A DNA stretch of 64,000 nucleotides, taken from positions 15,002,001 through 15,066,000 of the forward strand of contig CM076264.1 of the NCBI GenBank assembly GCA_038380795.1. Direction: 5' to 3'. Every line of letters starts with the position of its first letter. Within the stretch, counting starts at the first letter, position 1. The notes under the pieces are model-generated. The model was not told the origin of the DNA, searched no databases, and was given only the letters and a program-made list of their open reading frames with translations. The position numbers were made by a program, and so were the translations under genes. This stretch comes from Pyrocephalus nanus (Eukaryota > Chordata > Aves > Passeriformes > Tyrannidae). This document shows positions 22,351 through 35,846 of this stretch, piece by piece.

Positions 22351-25300
22351 CTTTACTGTTATGTTACTTTAGTTACTGCCCACTCTGTCCCTAAACCTTG
22401 ATCTAGATATGAAGCAAAGTTTTGTTAAATTTTAGACGTGCAGAGGCTCTCTTTGAAGTAAAATACCATATTCTACTACTTTTGGATATGTATTAAAAAA
22501 ATACATTACTAGTATTCCTTTTCCCAGGACAATTTGGAAATCATATATACTTTTTATAAATATTTTCACTTGGGTTCTTTTTGAATGTGATTTTAAAATA
22601 TTAATATTTAGGGTTCAGCACTGATTGGTATTAAATACACTACTTTGCATATAGGCCAGTTTTCAGTATTCATATCAAAAATACATAAATAAATAATAAT
22701 TATTTTTATGAATAATTAAATCTGTTCAACCTATCTAAAATGGCTAGTTTCAGTGAGGAATGGTGTATGTAAAGCTGCTTTATCTGCTTTATCCAGTGTC
22801 TGTGTTCAGGTTTGTCTGCATCAGCTTGTGAGCAATAGCTGACATGGTGGATGTTTGGTTTATATACAATTGCAAAATCATGCTGGAAAATATTGATTTC
22901 ATTTAAGATGACTAGGTTTTTTAAATTTTTCTAACAAATTTTTAAATTTCTGCAAACAAATATATAGGATCAGGAGTTTGTCCATTGCATAGGGGGTACT
23001 TGTGTATTTAAATTTTAACATCCACAACAGCATTTATAGAACCAGGGTCAAAGGTCAGAAAACCTGGTACCGTAATTACCTTTGCTAAAATCTCAAATCT
23101 TTCAGTAGCTGAAAGTCTTTTTAAAAATTACTTCATTTTCTTTTTGAAATGTAAGAAAAAGGTCAAGAAAGCTAAATTTTTGATTTTTTTCACCGTCAAA
23201 GGCTCAAAATAAACTTTTAAAAAATTGAATGTCTGCTTATGTTAGGGTCAAAACAATTGTATAACCCTCAGTTGGACTTCCATCATTCCTTTATAGGCAT
23301 ATTATATCATCTGACAGCTGAAAAAGTCAAGACATGCACTTCAACCTTACCAACCCAACACAGTCAACCTTATCAAGACAAATCTTTACAGAGCCCATTC
23401 TCATTCTGACAAATCAGCATTTTCTGTCTGCAAATCATTCTGATTGTTCTAGAAATAACTTAAAGTATTTTGCATAGTCATCGTGAAGTTTGATTCATGT
23501 CTGCAGTGCTCTGAGATTCTCAAAGGAAAGCCTCTTTGTAAGTGAAAGCCTATCAGTTCTGCACTGTAAAGAGTGCAACAGTTTCTTTGATTTTTTTATT
23601 TTGGTTTTCAGCATCTGGGGTTCTTTCCCCCACGAAATTCCCAACTGGTTTTAAAAATGAAAATTTGAGGAGGACTTTAAGTTAAATAGGGTTGAAGAAA
23701 GCACTCATTTCAGATTGTATGAAGCATCATCCCTGGCTAGATCAGTGACTAAAAGGTCTCATTATCCTCACTCTACATACAGCCCTTCTGTAACTTCCAT
23801 TTCCCACGAGGACTGAAAATCTTTCCCCACGCCTCTTCCTGCTGAATTATAATTGATCTTCAAAAGGACTGCAGAACTTGCTTGCTCAGAAAGTCCTAAA
23901 ACAGTAACATTGAATTTTGCAGGACATCTCAGATTTTCTCTTCTACAGTATGTTTTTAATAATTTCCTCAGTTGGACAAAAGCATTGGTGAGATAAAAGA
24001 GACAATGCTTAATTATTTTAAAGCTTGCTATTCATGTGTTTTTTTTTCCTTTTCTTCCATGACTATTCTTCAGGAACATGCTCTTTTTCTCACTACAATA
24101 AATAAGACTTCTGTAAATAAGATCTGTGCCTCCTAATGAATGAGTGGACTGTGTTATATTTTGACACCATAGTAAAATTTGCCTTCAAGAAGATCAAAAA
24201 AGACAAGGAAAAAAATGCCTAATGTATGTATTTGAAGTTGCTGCAAAAAACAGGGAATGTAAATAGTCATGGAAGAATACTGTATTGTATCTTCACTAAA
24301 TGATGAGGGTCTTTGAGCTGTAGACCACCCAAGAGCAAGTAACACATAACATGTTCTGGGCCTTATGTATTCTATCAAGTCTTTAACATAAGGATATATT
24401 TACCAGACAAAAATATAGCCACAGGAAAGACTGTTCATATATTAATTTACTCTCTTATGCATGTATGTTGGAATAATTACTCATGTACTAAATATTGTAA
24501 ACTATAAAAGAAATGTTCAACTGCAGTTATTTACAACCTAATAGCTAGTAAAATAAGCAGCAGCTAGATATCTTGAATAAACATTCAATTATAGTTAAAT
24601 ACATGGATCTTTCCAGTTTCAAATTAAGTTAAAACAAAAGCAACCTCAAATAAGATACCATTTTATAAGTTATAGGGACAAAGATAAACGGTAATGGTTA
24701 GCTTCAAAGGCTTAATCACCTGTTAATGGTGTTCACTGATGTTTGCTGCTACATTTCAATAACACACAACTGTTGGAGAGAGAATACATTTAAAACCCAA
24801 GACACTCAGATGTAAAATGAAGCTTCAAGAGTAGTTGAAAATAAAAAATAGAATGTCTTAGAATTTGTGAGGTAACCTTGAAGACTCTTCTTTCACACCA
24901 TGGGCTACGGAAAGAGGAGTCAAGCCCTGGAGAAGGTTGTGCTCTAACAAGGTAACACAAACACTACATTGTGAACCAAACTCATCAAGAACGTGAACCT
25001 ACCAAAAAAACCCACATATGTTTGGCATTCTTTTCCAAATTAATTGAAAACAGAGTTGCAAATAAATGAACTATTAACTAGTAAACAGAGGGGAGAACAT
25101 GCTGACCCCCATCCATCGGCCCCTTCTGTTACTTAGATGCATAAGGATAAACGGAAAGTCAACGTTGCTGCATTTAAATCATGCAGCTTTTTCCCAGTTT
25201 GAAACACCAACTTTTCAGAAACAAGTGTCCTTCTTTTTACAGATATGTCACAAAGAAGCCCTCCTCCTTTCCACAGGGTATTGGTGCCAAACAGCTGATG

Positions 25301-26330
25301 CTCTTAGGAAGAGTATTGGTGTGAGTTTCTGCAACTGCTTAACTCTCTTTGCAGGCTGCCATTTCCCTATACAGGATCCATAAAATTGCCTACTGGAGGT
25401 CCATATGCGTTCAGAAACAATGAGAGCGACAAAGAGGCACAAACCATGAGCATTGTTTGTATTTTCTGTGATATTTGCATGCACTCACCAAAACAGCCAC
25501 GTCCCCCTCCCATGTGTTGAATCATTTGCTCCTACTCTGTACTGCATTATGTTTACATGGGATCCCTCACCAGTTTATTGCTCTTTTTTTCCTTTTTTCA
25601 TTCCTTTCTCCGTTTTGGTTTTTCACAACTTTTCCTACTGCTGTGCCCGGAGCAGCACCTTGTCCAGAGGCTTGTGAATAGAGCCACACTGAGAGAAAGA
25701 TTAAAGGGAGCTGTCTCTAATTTTGATGGCACCAGGGATGCACTCTCTGCTGACTGTGCTTTAGCTCCCTGGGTCTGCCTGCACAATTTCTCCTAGGAAT
25801 CCAGAGTGTTACACTCCACAGCATCCAGATATAAACCCTGTGTAAAAGTGCCCAAGTGCTATATAGACCTTCATACTGCCCAGATTTCCAGCAGGTCTCC
25901 TGAAGAATTGGTGTTTTGGTTCACCAAAGCTGATTTCTAATTGTGCGGATTCCTTCCTTTGGATGCCCTGTGGTGAAGATGCTGTACAGATAATCCTGCC
26001 CCATATTTCCTCCGTTAGAAGAGTCTTCTTGTTTTCCTTACATTTTGCTCTGTGTTGCAAATACATTTCGTTTATATGCTATAAGCACCACATACAACTG
26101 AAAAGTTGTGAGTCCAAGCAAGATAATAAAAAACTGGAACCCTTCAGTGTCTCTGTTCTCCTCATTTTCTTCCTATACTTTCAACAGAACCTCACCTGTC
26201 AGAGTCTTCAGCATCCAGTTTATACTTTATTTCTCTTTGCATATTTTGACTGCCTCTACTGAAAAGACCAACTAAGGAATACCTAATAAGTGTAAGACAT
26301 TCTGTCTGTATAATAGGGGACATTTTCTAC

Positions 26331-26349
26331 TTTTTTTTTTTTTTTTTTT
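26331..26349. repeat. T homopolymer (19 nt)
   Basis: Nineteen consecutive T residues, with no recognisable transposon on either side. Confidence 0.95.
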
Positions 26350-28457
26350 ATGGGAATGTATTTAAAGAATGCTACAAAAATTGAGATTGTTTCCACTCCC
26401 TGGAGGTACTATACTCCTTGTACATTTTCAAAGCACTTTTCTTACTAACCTTTTATCCGGGTTTAGGAAACAATCTCAGGTTTGTGTATACACATGCAAA
26501 CTCATGTAGAAATCAAATTAATGTACCTTTCATAATAAATATAATTTCCAACAATGCAGATGTGTGTGTGAAACCCTTTCTAGTAAATAAAAGAAGATAG
26601 CTCAGAAAGTTTCATATGTTCAAACGTTGAGATGGTTTTAAAAGATCTCTTTCTTTGGTGGTAGGTACTGCCTCTGCCTCAGATTAGCTCTGAGACTCCA
26701 GGTTGATATTAATTTTTCATCTCAAGTTAAATGAGTTCTCTTAAAGGTCCTAATGATCTGAGTTGGGAGGGAAGATTGTATTTAAACCTCAAAGGACAAC
26801 TGGACAAGGACTGCCCAATAGCTAGCAATGGAGAAGTCCTCAAAGGAACTTTACTACTTTATACCTTCCAGCTTGGCATTGGTATTAGACCTGGAAGAGG
26901 AGTACTCTGTATTCCCATAGGGAAGTAGCCATGGAAACTACTTCTGGGTACCAGAAAACTCTGTTTTCCTCTCTTTGATACCACAGGGGTCCATTTAATT
27001 CCTTATCTTATATCTTCATGGTCCTCTAAGATTCCTTCTTCTGTACCAATTGTTACATTCCAATCCTCCAATGTATTGATGAGAATCTTAGTCATTACTG
27101 AACAGCATGAGGCTCACTTTTGTCCTTCCCCCACCTGGCATAACATAGTGGTTACTACTGCTCCTGCTCACAAAAACTCCTATGATCCAGAAGACGGAAA
27201 AGAGAGGCAGAGTTGGGTGCTTGCTTTCCCCTTTCTGCTTTAGATGCAGTCTGTAAATCAGTAGCAGAAGATGTGTTGTAGAAGAAGTAGCACTGGTTCT
27301 AATTTTGTACTGGGGTGGTCTTTTTCCATGGTTAGCAAAAAAAGGTATTTCCCCACCATCTGGTTGTAAAGAGTCTTGGAAATTAGGCTTCAGACAGACC
27401 CTAGAAAACTATCAAGGCTGATTCTCCCTGTTCCCTACTAAGAACCTTCCTAAGCCCTTGCTTCTAAGACTTCTGGGAAGGCAGGAATCTTCCAGGGTAG
27501 TTGGCATGGTCAAACATTTTACTTGGACTGCCAGTAGAATTTGTTCCCAATATCCTCTACCCTATTATGCTAGCTTTTCTTTAGTGTGAAGTTAACTTGC
27601 TTTCTCCTTCCTTGTCCTTTAATATGTACTTCCAATGTAATTTCTATTTTACAAACACTTCAGGACACTTTTATTCTCTATAGTTCTTCTTGCTTGTATC
27701 CAGATTTGGCAATTAAAAATAAATAAAAATAATTAATTATAATTAATGAGAGATAGTTTCAAAATGGAAAGCTCTGTGGTCCCAAATTTCTCCCAGTTTG
27801 GGACTGCACAGCTCTGGGTTTTGGCAAGTATCCATGTCTAATAATAACAATGCTCAATGACACAATGACTTTTAAAAGTGAGGTTTAAGAAAAATATTTT
27901 TAGGCTAGTAGCCACATTTTTCACCAAAATTTTGCAGTACTACAGAGAAGATGGATTACCATGAAAAGAAATAATCCTATCAAACTGTCTGCTAATTCTA
28001 TTAAAATTAAGCAAGTGACAAGTACTCTCTTAAGCACTGAATAACCCTTTCAGAAGCACTCTTATCAGTCAGAGAATGTTGGGTTTGCACTAACTTTCAG
28101 CAGTAAGAGAATACATTACTTTACAGGTAAGTATATGCTCATTTCCAAAAGGGCACAAAATTTTTTCCTTTTTCTGCTAACATATCATTGTCTACTGGAA
28201 TGTTTAAACTTAATGACTTGGTGGGGCTTTTTTGCTAACATGGTCCATACAGATATATATTCCATACTGGCAAAGATCACAACACTGCTTATAATGTCAA
28301 TAGGAACAGCTAAAAAATATCCTGCAATTGATATTTATCACCTGGGCTTTTCTTGTGATCATGTGATTTTATTTTATTTTTGCCTTCTGCATTCCATTTA
28401 ATAGCTAGTGCTTTAGTTAACTTGGTGACATTTTATCATGTTCCTATGGTCATTAGG

Positions 28458-28503
28458 AATAGAGAGAGAGCCATAACTGAAATAGAGAAATAGCCATATC
28501 TGA
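28458..28503. repeat. 23-nt tandem duplication
   Basis: Two adjacent 23-nt units (28458-28480 and 28481-28503) agree at 20 of 23 positions. Each has the form AATAGAGA...CCATA.CTGA. It is a small local duplication with some age, judging from the three differences. Confidence 0.88.
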
Positions 28504-30130
28504 ATGCAAAACCCTTCAAACACTAATCTTGCCTTTTTTACCGTTGCATTGCCATTTCAGTGATGTAAAGTTGTTAAAATGGGTGCAAAGTCTTACCAGC
28601 CCAAAGCAATTAGAGTTTCCTGTCTCATCGTACTTTCCTAATTCCCATGGTTGCCTGTGGAAGGGCAGAGAGCCCTGAGACCACAGTGGACTGAAAGCCT
28701 GTTACGATCTAAGTGTGAGTGTGACCTTGAAAGGGAATATTGGGAGAATATGCAATTCAGTAAGTACTTCTGATCAAAAGTTGTAGTGTGCCGAGCTTGC
28801 ATAATTTCAAAATAATTGGAAAAGGTGATTTATCTCCTGCCAGCTTTTAAAGGATCTTTCTAAAAGTATGCAGCATGTCTCAAAGTGTTAAACTGTGTCC
28901 TAGGGCTGTTAGATTTTACACATTTGCATGACTTCTTAAATCAGTCCTAAAGCTGTTGCTTTCAGTTATTTTTAATGTAGTCCACGGAACAGATACTGTT
29001 CCATTTTTATCATTCTCTTTGGTATCTACACAATGACAAGAATTGTATTTTTGACCTTTAAACTAAGGAGCACTCAGACAAGACTGAAAAAGTACACACT
29101 TGGAGATATTTCAGTCAGATATAGGGGAGAGGGGGAAAAAAGAAATAATATGTGTGTGAGGGGAAGAAAGAGGGAGATTGAGAAAGGGAGTGAATAATAA
29201 AGCACCTCTTTCATTGTCAGAGCTTCGTTTTTCCAGAGTCTCTGCATTCAAAGAATACAAGTGTGCAAGTGGTCTCAAGCAAATGTGAAAACACAGCAGA
29301 CTTCTCACAAATTATTCTATAAAAAGATTTTGAAAATGCTGTTACCTCCCAGTGCAAGGAAGTAGAAATTTCTAGTCTAAACTCTCAATTCAGAACAGTA
29401 AAATGTCTTTTTTGAAAGTTAAGGATTTTGAGTTTGTTTTTGCCACTGCAATCCTTCCTGCGTTAGCACCTCCCCACTCTCTATTTCCATGCATTTCAGG
29501 CTTGAAGTGAGAGTTGAAGTATGAAAAATCTCCTGAAAGAGCTCTGCTTCCATCCTTTCACCTTTGCCTGAGTTACTTGGCTCTAGTTGCACACATCTGC
29601 TTCACCAGTTCTTTCTCTGGTTCCTTCTTCAACAGAGACTCCCTGCCCGAAATTTCCTTCCTGACCCAGTTGACTCTGCCTCCACCCCTTATTCTTTAAA
29701 GTCTCTTAGCAAAATACTTGTCTCATGAAATCTCTAAGCCACAGTCCTCCCATTGAGTCCATCAAAGAAACAGATAAGAAAACAAACAATCCCCTGCAGA
29801 CCTACTAAGACATGAATACGAGCTGTGTGAAAGTGCTGTCACTTTTTCTTCTTAAGCTTTATTCCCACAGTTTGACTTGTTCTGTCTATCTAGACTGATT
29901 GTTAATCGTCCTTCTGCAGTTTTATACCTGGGCTGTGAGTTTCCCAGAGCAGGGTCTTCCTTTTAATAAATGGAGTTCCCTAACAGATAACACCTTTTCT
30001 TGGCATAGAGAGAATTTGTATTTAAATATTCTCTTACCAATTACTCAATATTAAAAATTACTGAAAAAGCTCACGAAGGGCTATCACCACAAAATTACTA
30101 TCAAAATTTATTTAGCTGAGAAATGCAGAT

Positions 30131-30187
30131 AAGCATCTGGGTTTTCAGATGCTTTTTGAGACAAAGAACTATATTCATCAGATGCTT
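30131..30187. repeat. 9-bp inverted repeat plus direct copy of one arm
   Basis: AAGCATCTG (30131-30139) and CAGATGCTT (30146-30154) form perfect 9-bp arms around a six-base loop. The second arm recurs at 30179-30187, and similar sequence follows both copies (TTTGAGACAAAG and GGAGACACAAAG). The right arm and its flank therefore look duplicated about 33 nt apart. No function can be assigned. Confidence 0.8.
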
Positions 30188-31644
30188 GGAGACACAAAGC
30201 AACCATAAACCCAACTTTTTCTGGCCAAGGAAACAGTTTTACAGCTGTTTTCTGTTGTCAAAGTGATTCAAACCATATGGGTGAATCTGGTCCCAAATCT
30301 TCTGAGATCCACCAATCACTTGCTTTCACCTAGACAGCTGCAGATTTAATGAGCTGCACTCTGACTCCTGACAATTTAGAACCACTATTTAAGTCTAGGA
30401 AGGCTCAGCCTGAATCACCTCTTTTTTTTCTCCCCTCATTCAGGATAGCTTTCGCCTCTCTGTGTAAGTCAGGCGTAGGGCTGATTCACAAAGGCTGCCC
30501 TGCTTACACGCTCCAAGGTTTCAGAATGGCGGAAGTGAGGGAAAAGCCTTCTGATGAACATTTGCAAAGTAAAAAGTTCATTCTTTGTTAGACCAGGATT
30601 TCGCTCCCAATATACACAGAACGAAAACTGGAGTCAGACCAAGGTCATTGCACTGGTATTTTGTTTGAAGATGGATTTTGCTTTATGATTTTGAAGAGCT
30701 TTGTGCCTTCTGCACTTAAGGCACTTGGATTTCTCTGTAGTTTTATGTTGCAGTTTGAAGGTAAAGGTGTTCGTTTGTTCATTAGTAACAGCATAATAGA
30801 AGATGATAATTTTCATGATCCTGGGATGAAGCATAAAAGCGTTGCTGTTAACAAATATTTTCCTGTTCTATGTTATACAGATACAGAATCAGTGCTCTAA
30901 CATACTTCCAAAAAGTGAGCTTTAAATAGCAGTATATTGTATCATAAGCCCCCCTCACCATTTCTGGGGACAAAAAAAGAATTTGGTTAATGTTTTTCTC
31001 TGGTGGTATATCCAAACACATAAATCTGAGACCAGAGCTAAAAAATCCACCAACCAAAGAGGGGGACTACCTGCAAAATGTCATCAGATTTACAGAGGGG
31101 AAAAAAAAGACATTAATTTCTTTAACCATTTCATTAATTATTCTCCTCTATTTTCCACTGGAATTTGTCTTCTGCAGTAATGTGATGAACAAAGTGTTCA
31201 GAGAAAACCATGATTTTTTAAACTGATGAAGACTTTGTGCTAAGTGCTAAACTGACTGTTGTTCTGATGATCCCACGTGCCAGTATGAAGCAATGGAGAG
31301 CTCTCAGTAGCATGATTCATGTCGATCTCTTTGCAAAAATCTCCTCCCTTGGCTGAAGTTCAGATCTTTATACTTGCAGCTCCAAAGCCTGATGGGCCTG
31401 ATTGTTCCCCCCACTGCAAGATTGCAACCACAGCGAATGCTCATCCCACCAAGCTGCAGGTCTGAGCAAGGCAGACAAGATATGTTTGCACAGCATCATT
31501 CTTCTGTAGAAAGATCAACATTACCTTTAGGAGCCTGATTTTAAAAAATTGTTTCAGTCTACAGGTTTGGGTACTTCTCTCCTTCCTCTTGGCTCAGTGT
31601 TCTTTTTAAAACTATCTAAGCCTACTTCTCACAGGGACACTAGA

Positions 31645-31680
31645 GGTAAAATGTAAAATGATGGTAAAATCTAAAATGCA
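31645..31680. repeat. 18-nt tandem duplication
   Basis: Two 18-nt units, GGTAAAATGTAAAATGAT and GGTAAAATCTAAAATGCA, lie head to tail and differ at three positions. The TAAAAT core is also repeated inside each unit. Confidence 0.88.
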
Positions 31681-31899
31681 ATAAAATTTAGCTCTTGACC
31701 AGATTAGACTGCCACATACTAGGAAAGACATGGGGAAGTCAGACAAAGTGAAGTGATCACAGTTCCAGTCTAGTGTTGGTCTCTGGCCAAATATTTTGCA
31801 GGCAAATTCTGACATTGCCCAGAAGGCCATGTTTCTTATATAACGGAGTAATTCAGCTGCCCAGCCCAAGGGCTGTTACTCTATCACCTCTATCTTTAG

Positions 31900-32036
31900 A
31901 AAGTGATGAATTTACTAAGTAATTCAAGACACCAGTTTCAAGTGGAGTCACTTCACCACCATGGGCCAGCGGCTTCAGACCTTTGACTGGCCAGGCTACA
32001 CTCTGTCTCTGGCAAGCTTAGCCAACTTGGTGCTTG
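31900..32036 (+). other. candidate exon carrying a start codon
   Basis: A strong acceptor (CTCTATCACCTCTATCTTTAG, AG at 31898-31899) and a strong donor (CTTG|GTAAGT, GT at 32037-32038) bound 137 nt. Inside lies an ATG at 31961 in near-ideal initiation context (CACCACCATGGG). It opens 25 codons plus one base to the donor (MGQRLQTFDWPGYTLSLASL at its beginning). In the same frame a stop at 31916-31918 precedes the ATG, so the first 61 nt would be 5' UTR. Joined in phase to the acceptor at 32576-32577, the frame would continue for 38 codons to TGA at 32691-32693. No CpG-rich promoter lies upstream and no family is recognised. Confidence 0.17.
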
Positions 32037-32577
32037 GTAAGTCTGGTTTTCAGAGGAATTTAAGCAAGACGAAGAAAGGTATGAGCAATGGAAAAATGTC
32101 AGCAGTAAACACCTTGTGAAACTGACCTGTCAGTCCTTATTACACAAAGTAAAAAAAAGAAAACCGTTGTTTCATTCGTGTAGAGCACGAAAAGAAAGAT
32201 ACAATGTCCCATATTCCTATGTAAACTTTTTTTTAAATTACTTTTGCATATAAAAGGAACTTCTTTAAAAGCAACCACTGGTAAGGTTCATTTTGTTTAG
32301 AATAAAAACCTTGACTCAAAACAAATTCTTTGTTTTCCTTTGATGTTCTTGACCACCTTGTAAAGCCAAATAGATTTTACCTAACTGCTGTATGTGAGCA
32401 CACAAGTGTACATGTGTTTCGGGTCTGTCAGTTTACTGGCAGGTGGGTAGCTTGGTTTCATTTTTTTTGGTCAGGTAAGCCTGTTTTCCTCGCAGGAAAG
32501 AAGACAGAGATTCTGGTTATCTAAAACTGCACAGAGAAGATCCCCTTGACCAGGTGCTGCAGCTTTCTAATGCTCAG

Positions 32578-32693
32578 AAACTCCTCAGCTTCCACTCTTC
32601 ACTGGCCGACTCAGAGGTCTCAGGCCAGCAGCATTGTACTATGTATCTCCCACATTAGGATCAGCATTGCTGGTGGTTTCTGCCCATTTGTGA
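32578..32693 (+). other. possible partner exon of 31900-32036
   Basis: An acceptor (TGCAGCTTTCTAATGCTCAG, AG at 32576-32577) is followed by sequence that, in the phase left by the donor at 32037, stays open for 37 codons after the junction codon and ends in TGA at 32691-32693. The pair would encode a 63-residue peptide. The pyrimidine tract is only moderate, and other acceptors cannot be excluded, so this junction is a guess consistent with phase rather than an observation. Confidence 0.08.
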
Positions 32694-35384
32694 TCCTGAA
32701 GTGCATTTGTAGCATGAAGAAGACATTACATGACACTGCTCCGTTCCCTTTGGCTGAGAACTATGGAGAAGAGATACAGGGAGGCTTCTGTGATGTGTTC
32801 CTAAACACCTTTTCAAAATATACTATGGTATTTCAAGACTGGGTAGGGAAAACAAAAATTTAAATTCTTAACCAAATATATTATATTTATACCTATTTGC
32901 TGTACTTTTCCATTATATTTTTCAAGTGCTCCTATTTTTTTGTCATTCTTCTTTCCATTGCTTTCCTACTGTCCAGAGGGCAAATATACAGCTCATATAA
33001 ATCTTACATCTCTTTGACAAGGCAATTTTATTTCCCATCCTGCTTTCAAATCCTAGTTACAATAACATCAATGATTCTCTGAACTTTCCTCAAGTTTCAT
33101 CATTGTAAGAGAGATTAGTAGCACAGTTATTCTTTGTATTTGGCCACCTCTTTGCCTAATTATCCCTAGCTTGCAGCAGAAATAGAGTTGGTGGTAAAAT
33201 AGCTTTTTCGGTGTGTGTGAAAAATACTCTTTTCCAAATTTCACTTTAATCAAAATTGAACCAGAACCTAAAAGATTTCACAATTTCCCATGAAGTAGAA
33301 ATTCAGAGAACTCTTTTTTTCCAAACCTAAGACATATGATACTTCCCAGATTAAATATCTTCCCCAGAGCCTACATTAACTCCAAAAAAAGAGAGCCATT
33401 TCCCTCATTTTTGTCGATGCAAGTCAGTTCTGTTGAACAGCTGCCTGAAACTCCAAGGTTTGTGGCCTACTTTATAGCCAAGGCTTCCTGGTCTTTTCTG
33501 CTCCCTGTGCCAAGCAAGGAAGATCTAGCTCATGCTGAGTGGACAACCTTGGACTCCTAAGGTCATCAGCTTAGAAGCAGGCTGCCCCAAAAGCCAAAAT
33601 TCCAAGTTAAATCCCAGTCTGCATTTGGCAAATGTTTTGTGACAGAAATCTCTTGGGCTGAACACAGACGCGTTTTCTGTTAGAAAATGTTATTCATAAC
33701 ACTAACTGAGAACAGCATGGGGTTGTCCTACTCCAGGGGAAATTCTGGGAGTTCAGAAGAAATCCCTGTAAATAGGTTACAGAGAAGAGCAAATACTTTC
33801 TTCCCTATCTGTGCCAATGAAACTGCCAGGATCATGCCCAGGGCACATACTAAAAGAGAGGCTGTCTGTGGAATGATGATAAGAGACTATTTTCTGGCGT
33901 CTATCATATGTCATGATCAGGGCTACAGAAATGATGCACAGAACACATGGCAAGTTTCCACAGTTGCTGAAGCCAGGCACTGCTGTTACATCTTGTTTCC
34001 TCCCTGTCCTTTTCAGTGATGGTAGGACACAGCCGTGACACAGTCACGGATGTGGCAGCATCCTCTGCAAGATTTTCACTTGGAAAGGTGGAGTTTTGCA
34101 CTTCTCCCTTTTTGGTATTACCCACGCAACAGCCAGGCTTGACAGGCTCCCTGATCTTTAACACCTAGGAAATGCAAAGATGTTACTTGTGGACCGCACT
34201 GTTATAAATCAGTTTTAGAATTCATTATTCTGTCTTTCTTGTGCCCATGCATCAGAACAAACAACCACACCTGGAAAAAATTGTTTATGCATTATTAATA
34301 TGATCTTTAACTAGTTTCATGACCACCAACACCTACTGATACCATCAGGGTCATGTTTTATGAAGTGATATTTGTGTATATACATATTCATCACGATGTT
34401 TCTCTCCCACTGTCTCCATACATAAATACATGTATGTGAGTGTGCATTTGTATATTTATAAAAGTACATGCACTTTAAAAAAAGCAGTCCTTGCCTCATG
34501 CACCTTGTCGTCTGTTTGTGAAACAGCACTCGGGTAACTTGAGGACCTGACACAGCTGATATTTGGATGTTCTTGTATGCATGTGTGCGTCTGTGCCACC
34601 AGCTTCCATCTGCACTTGCATTATTGAGACTGCATGTGTGATACTATTTGGTGCTGGTGGTGATAGAGAAACCCCTGACAGCCTTTGCTGCTCTGTTAGA
34701 TCTGGGCCTGAATAGGATGAGGAAGTGGTCAAAAACAAAATAGCCTCTCTAGTGTTACCCTTGGAAAGCGATGGCTTATTTTATTTTGCAAATGCAATTT
34801 GTGCTTAGAGTTTGGAGTTGCATTTGAACAAATGGAAAAAGGGATCAGTTTTCCCCTGCTCCTGTCTCAGAAGCTCCAGACTCAACAGCTGATCCTTCTG
34901 CAGGTACAGACTTCTTACTACTGGTCTAAGGGTTAAAAGGGAAGGGATGTGCCTCAGTCTGTAGATGCTACACCCCTTTCTCACAATTTATATGCAGTTT
35001 ATTCCAGAACAGAAACAGTAAACATGAAAATAGCAGGAACCTTTTCCCTCTTACATGGAATTGTATAAGCTGCCACAATATACTTTGATGCCAATACAAA
35101 TCCTATTAGTAGTTTCAAAGTCCATTTAGGACACAGTACAACATAAACAAAAATTTTCAGTAGCCAAGGCAGTAACCACACTGAACTTCACTTTTCCCTT
35201 AACAAAGATGCCTAGAATTTGCAAAAATAATTTTTTTTAATATTAATTGTTATAAGGTGTTGTTTCTTATGTTCATGTTTTAATTATGTCCAACAGTACT
35301 ATTCTGCTTTATTCAGTTCTTTATGTTATTCTGCACATGAGGTTTCTAAAGAAAAATCAAGAGTATCTTTTGATCTTGATAGAT

Positions 35385-35612
35385 CATGGACACATTAGGG
35401 CAGTCCAAAGGATGATCAAAGGGCTGAAACACCTCTCCCTTCAAAACAGTCTGAAAGAGTTGAGGTTGTTCAACATGGGGAAGAGAAGGCTCTGGGGCCA
35501 CCTTATTGTGGCCTTCCAGTACCTTAAGGGGGTTTACAAAAAGGAGAGAAAGAGACTTTTTATACAGGCAGATAGTGACAGGACAAGGGGCAATGATTTT
35601 AAACTGAAAGAG
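35385..35612 (+). pseudogene. CR1 reverse-transcriptase C-terminal remnant
   Basis: One plus-strand frame reads VQRMIKGLKHLSLQNSLKEL, then RLFNMGKRRLWGHLIVAFQY and LKGVYKKERKRLF, then DRTRGNDFKLKE before a TAA. This is the conserved C-terminal segment of CR1 ORF2, and the same segment appears in the other copy. The TAA falls where the family normally continues with a GRFRLDIR-like block. The remaining sequence (to about 35740) is still recognisable as ORF2 but is broken by further stops. It is a dead fragment. The open frame extends upstream to 35286, but that part is not CR1-like. Confidence 0.92.
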
Positions 35613-35846
35613 TAAAGGTTTTGATTGGATATTAGAATTAAAATCACAGAGGGTGACTGAAGCACTGGAACAGGTTGCCCAGAGAAGTTGTGGATGCCCC
35701 ATGCCTAGAAGTGTTCAAGGCCAGGTTGGACAGGTCCCTGAGCAATCTGATCTAGCGAATGGTATCCATGCCCAAGGGAGCTTGGAAATAGATGATCTTT
35801 AAGGTGCCTTCCAACCCAAACTATTCTATGATTCTATGATTCTGTG
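35385..35846 (+). mobile_element. CR1 non-LTR retrotransposon, 5'-truncated 3' fragment
   Basis: The plus strand carries the end of CR1 ORF2, a short 3' UTR and the CR1 terminal repeat (ATTCTATGATTCTATGATTC at 35823-35842). The block ACTGGAACAGGTTGCCCAGA near 35662-35681 and the tail AAGGTGCCTTCCAACCC are typical of bird CR1. The 5' end is truncated near 35385; the sequence before it no longer matches. About 460 bp remain. It differs clearly from the copy at 3703-4213 in the ORF2 end and 3' UTR, so it belongs to another CR1 subfamily. There is no poly(A) tail, as expected. Confidence 0.95.

Larger units (their letters stand above)
21629..35384. other. AT-rich non-coding DNA
   Basis: Nearly 14 kb contain no recognised gene or transposon. 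Open frames up to 110 codons exist on both strands (for example 33687-34019 plus) without recognisable domains. Small tandem duplications, a hairpin, a T-run and exon-like intervals (22276-22350 minus, 31900-32036 and 32578-32693 plus) are listed separately. The part at about 21,650-23,300 is especially AT-rich. A good donor (CAG|GTAAGTA, 28124-28133) lacks a convincing partner acceptor. Confidence 0.6.

Noticed and set aside
33687..34019. 110-codon plus-strand frame, with a minus-strand frame containing a TYDRR-like motif that recalled a GPCR
   Set aside because: There are no flanking transmembrane segments and no other receptor landmarks, so one short motif is not evidence.
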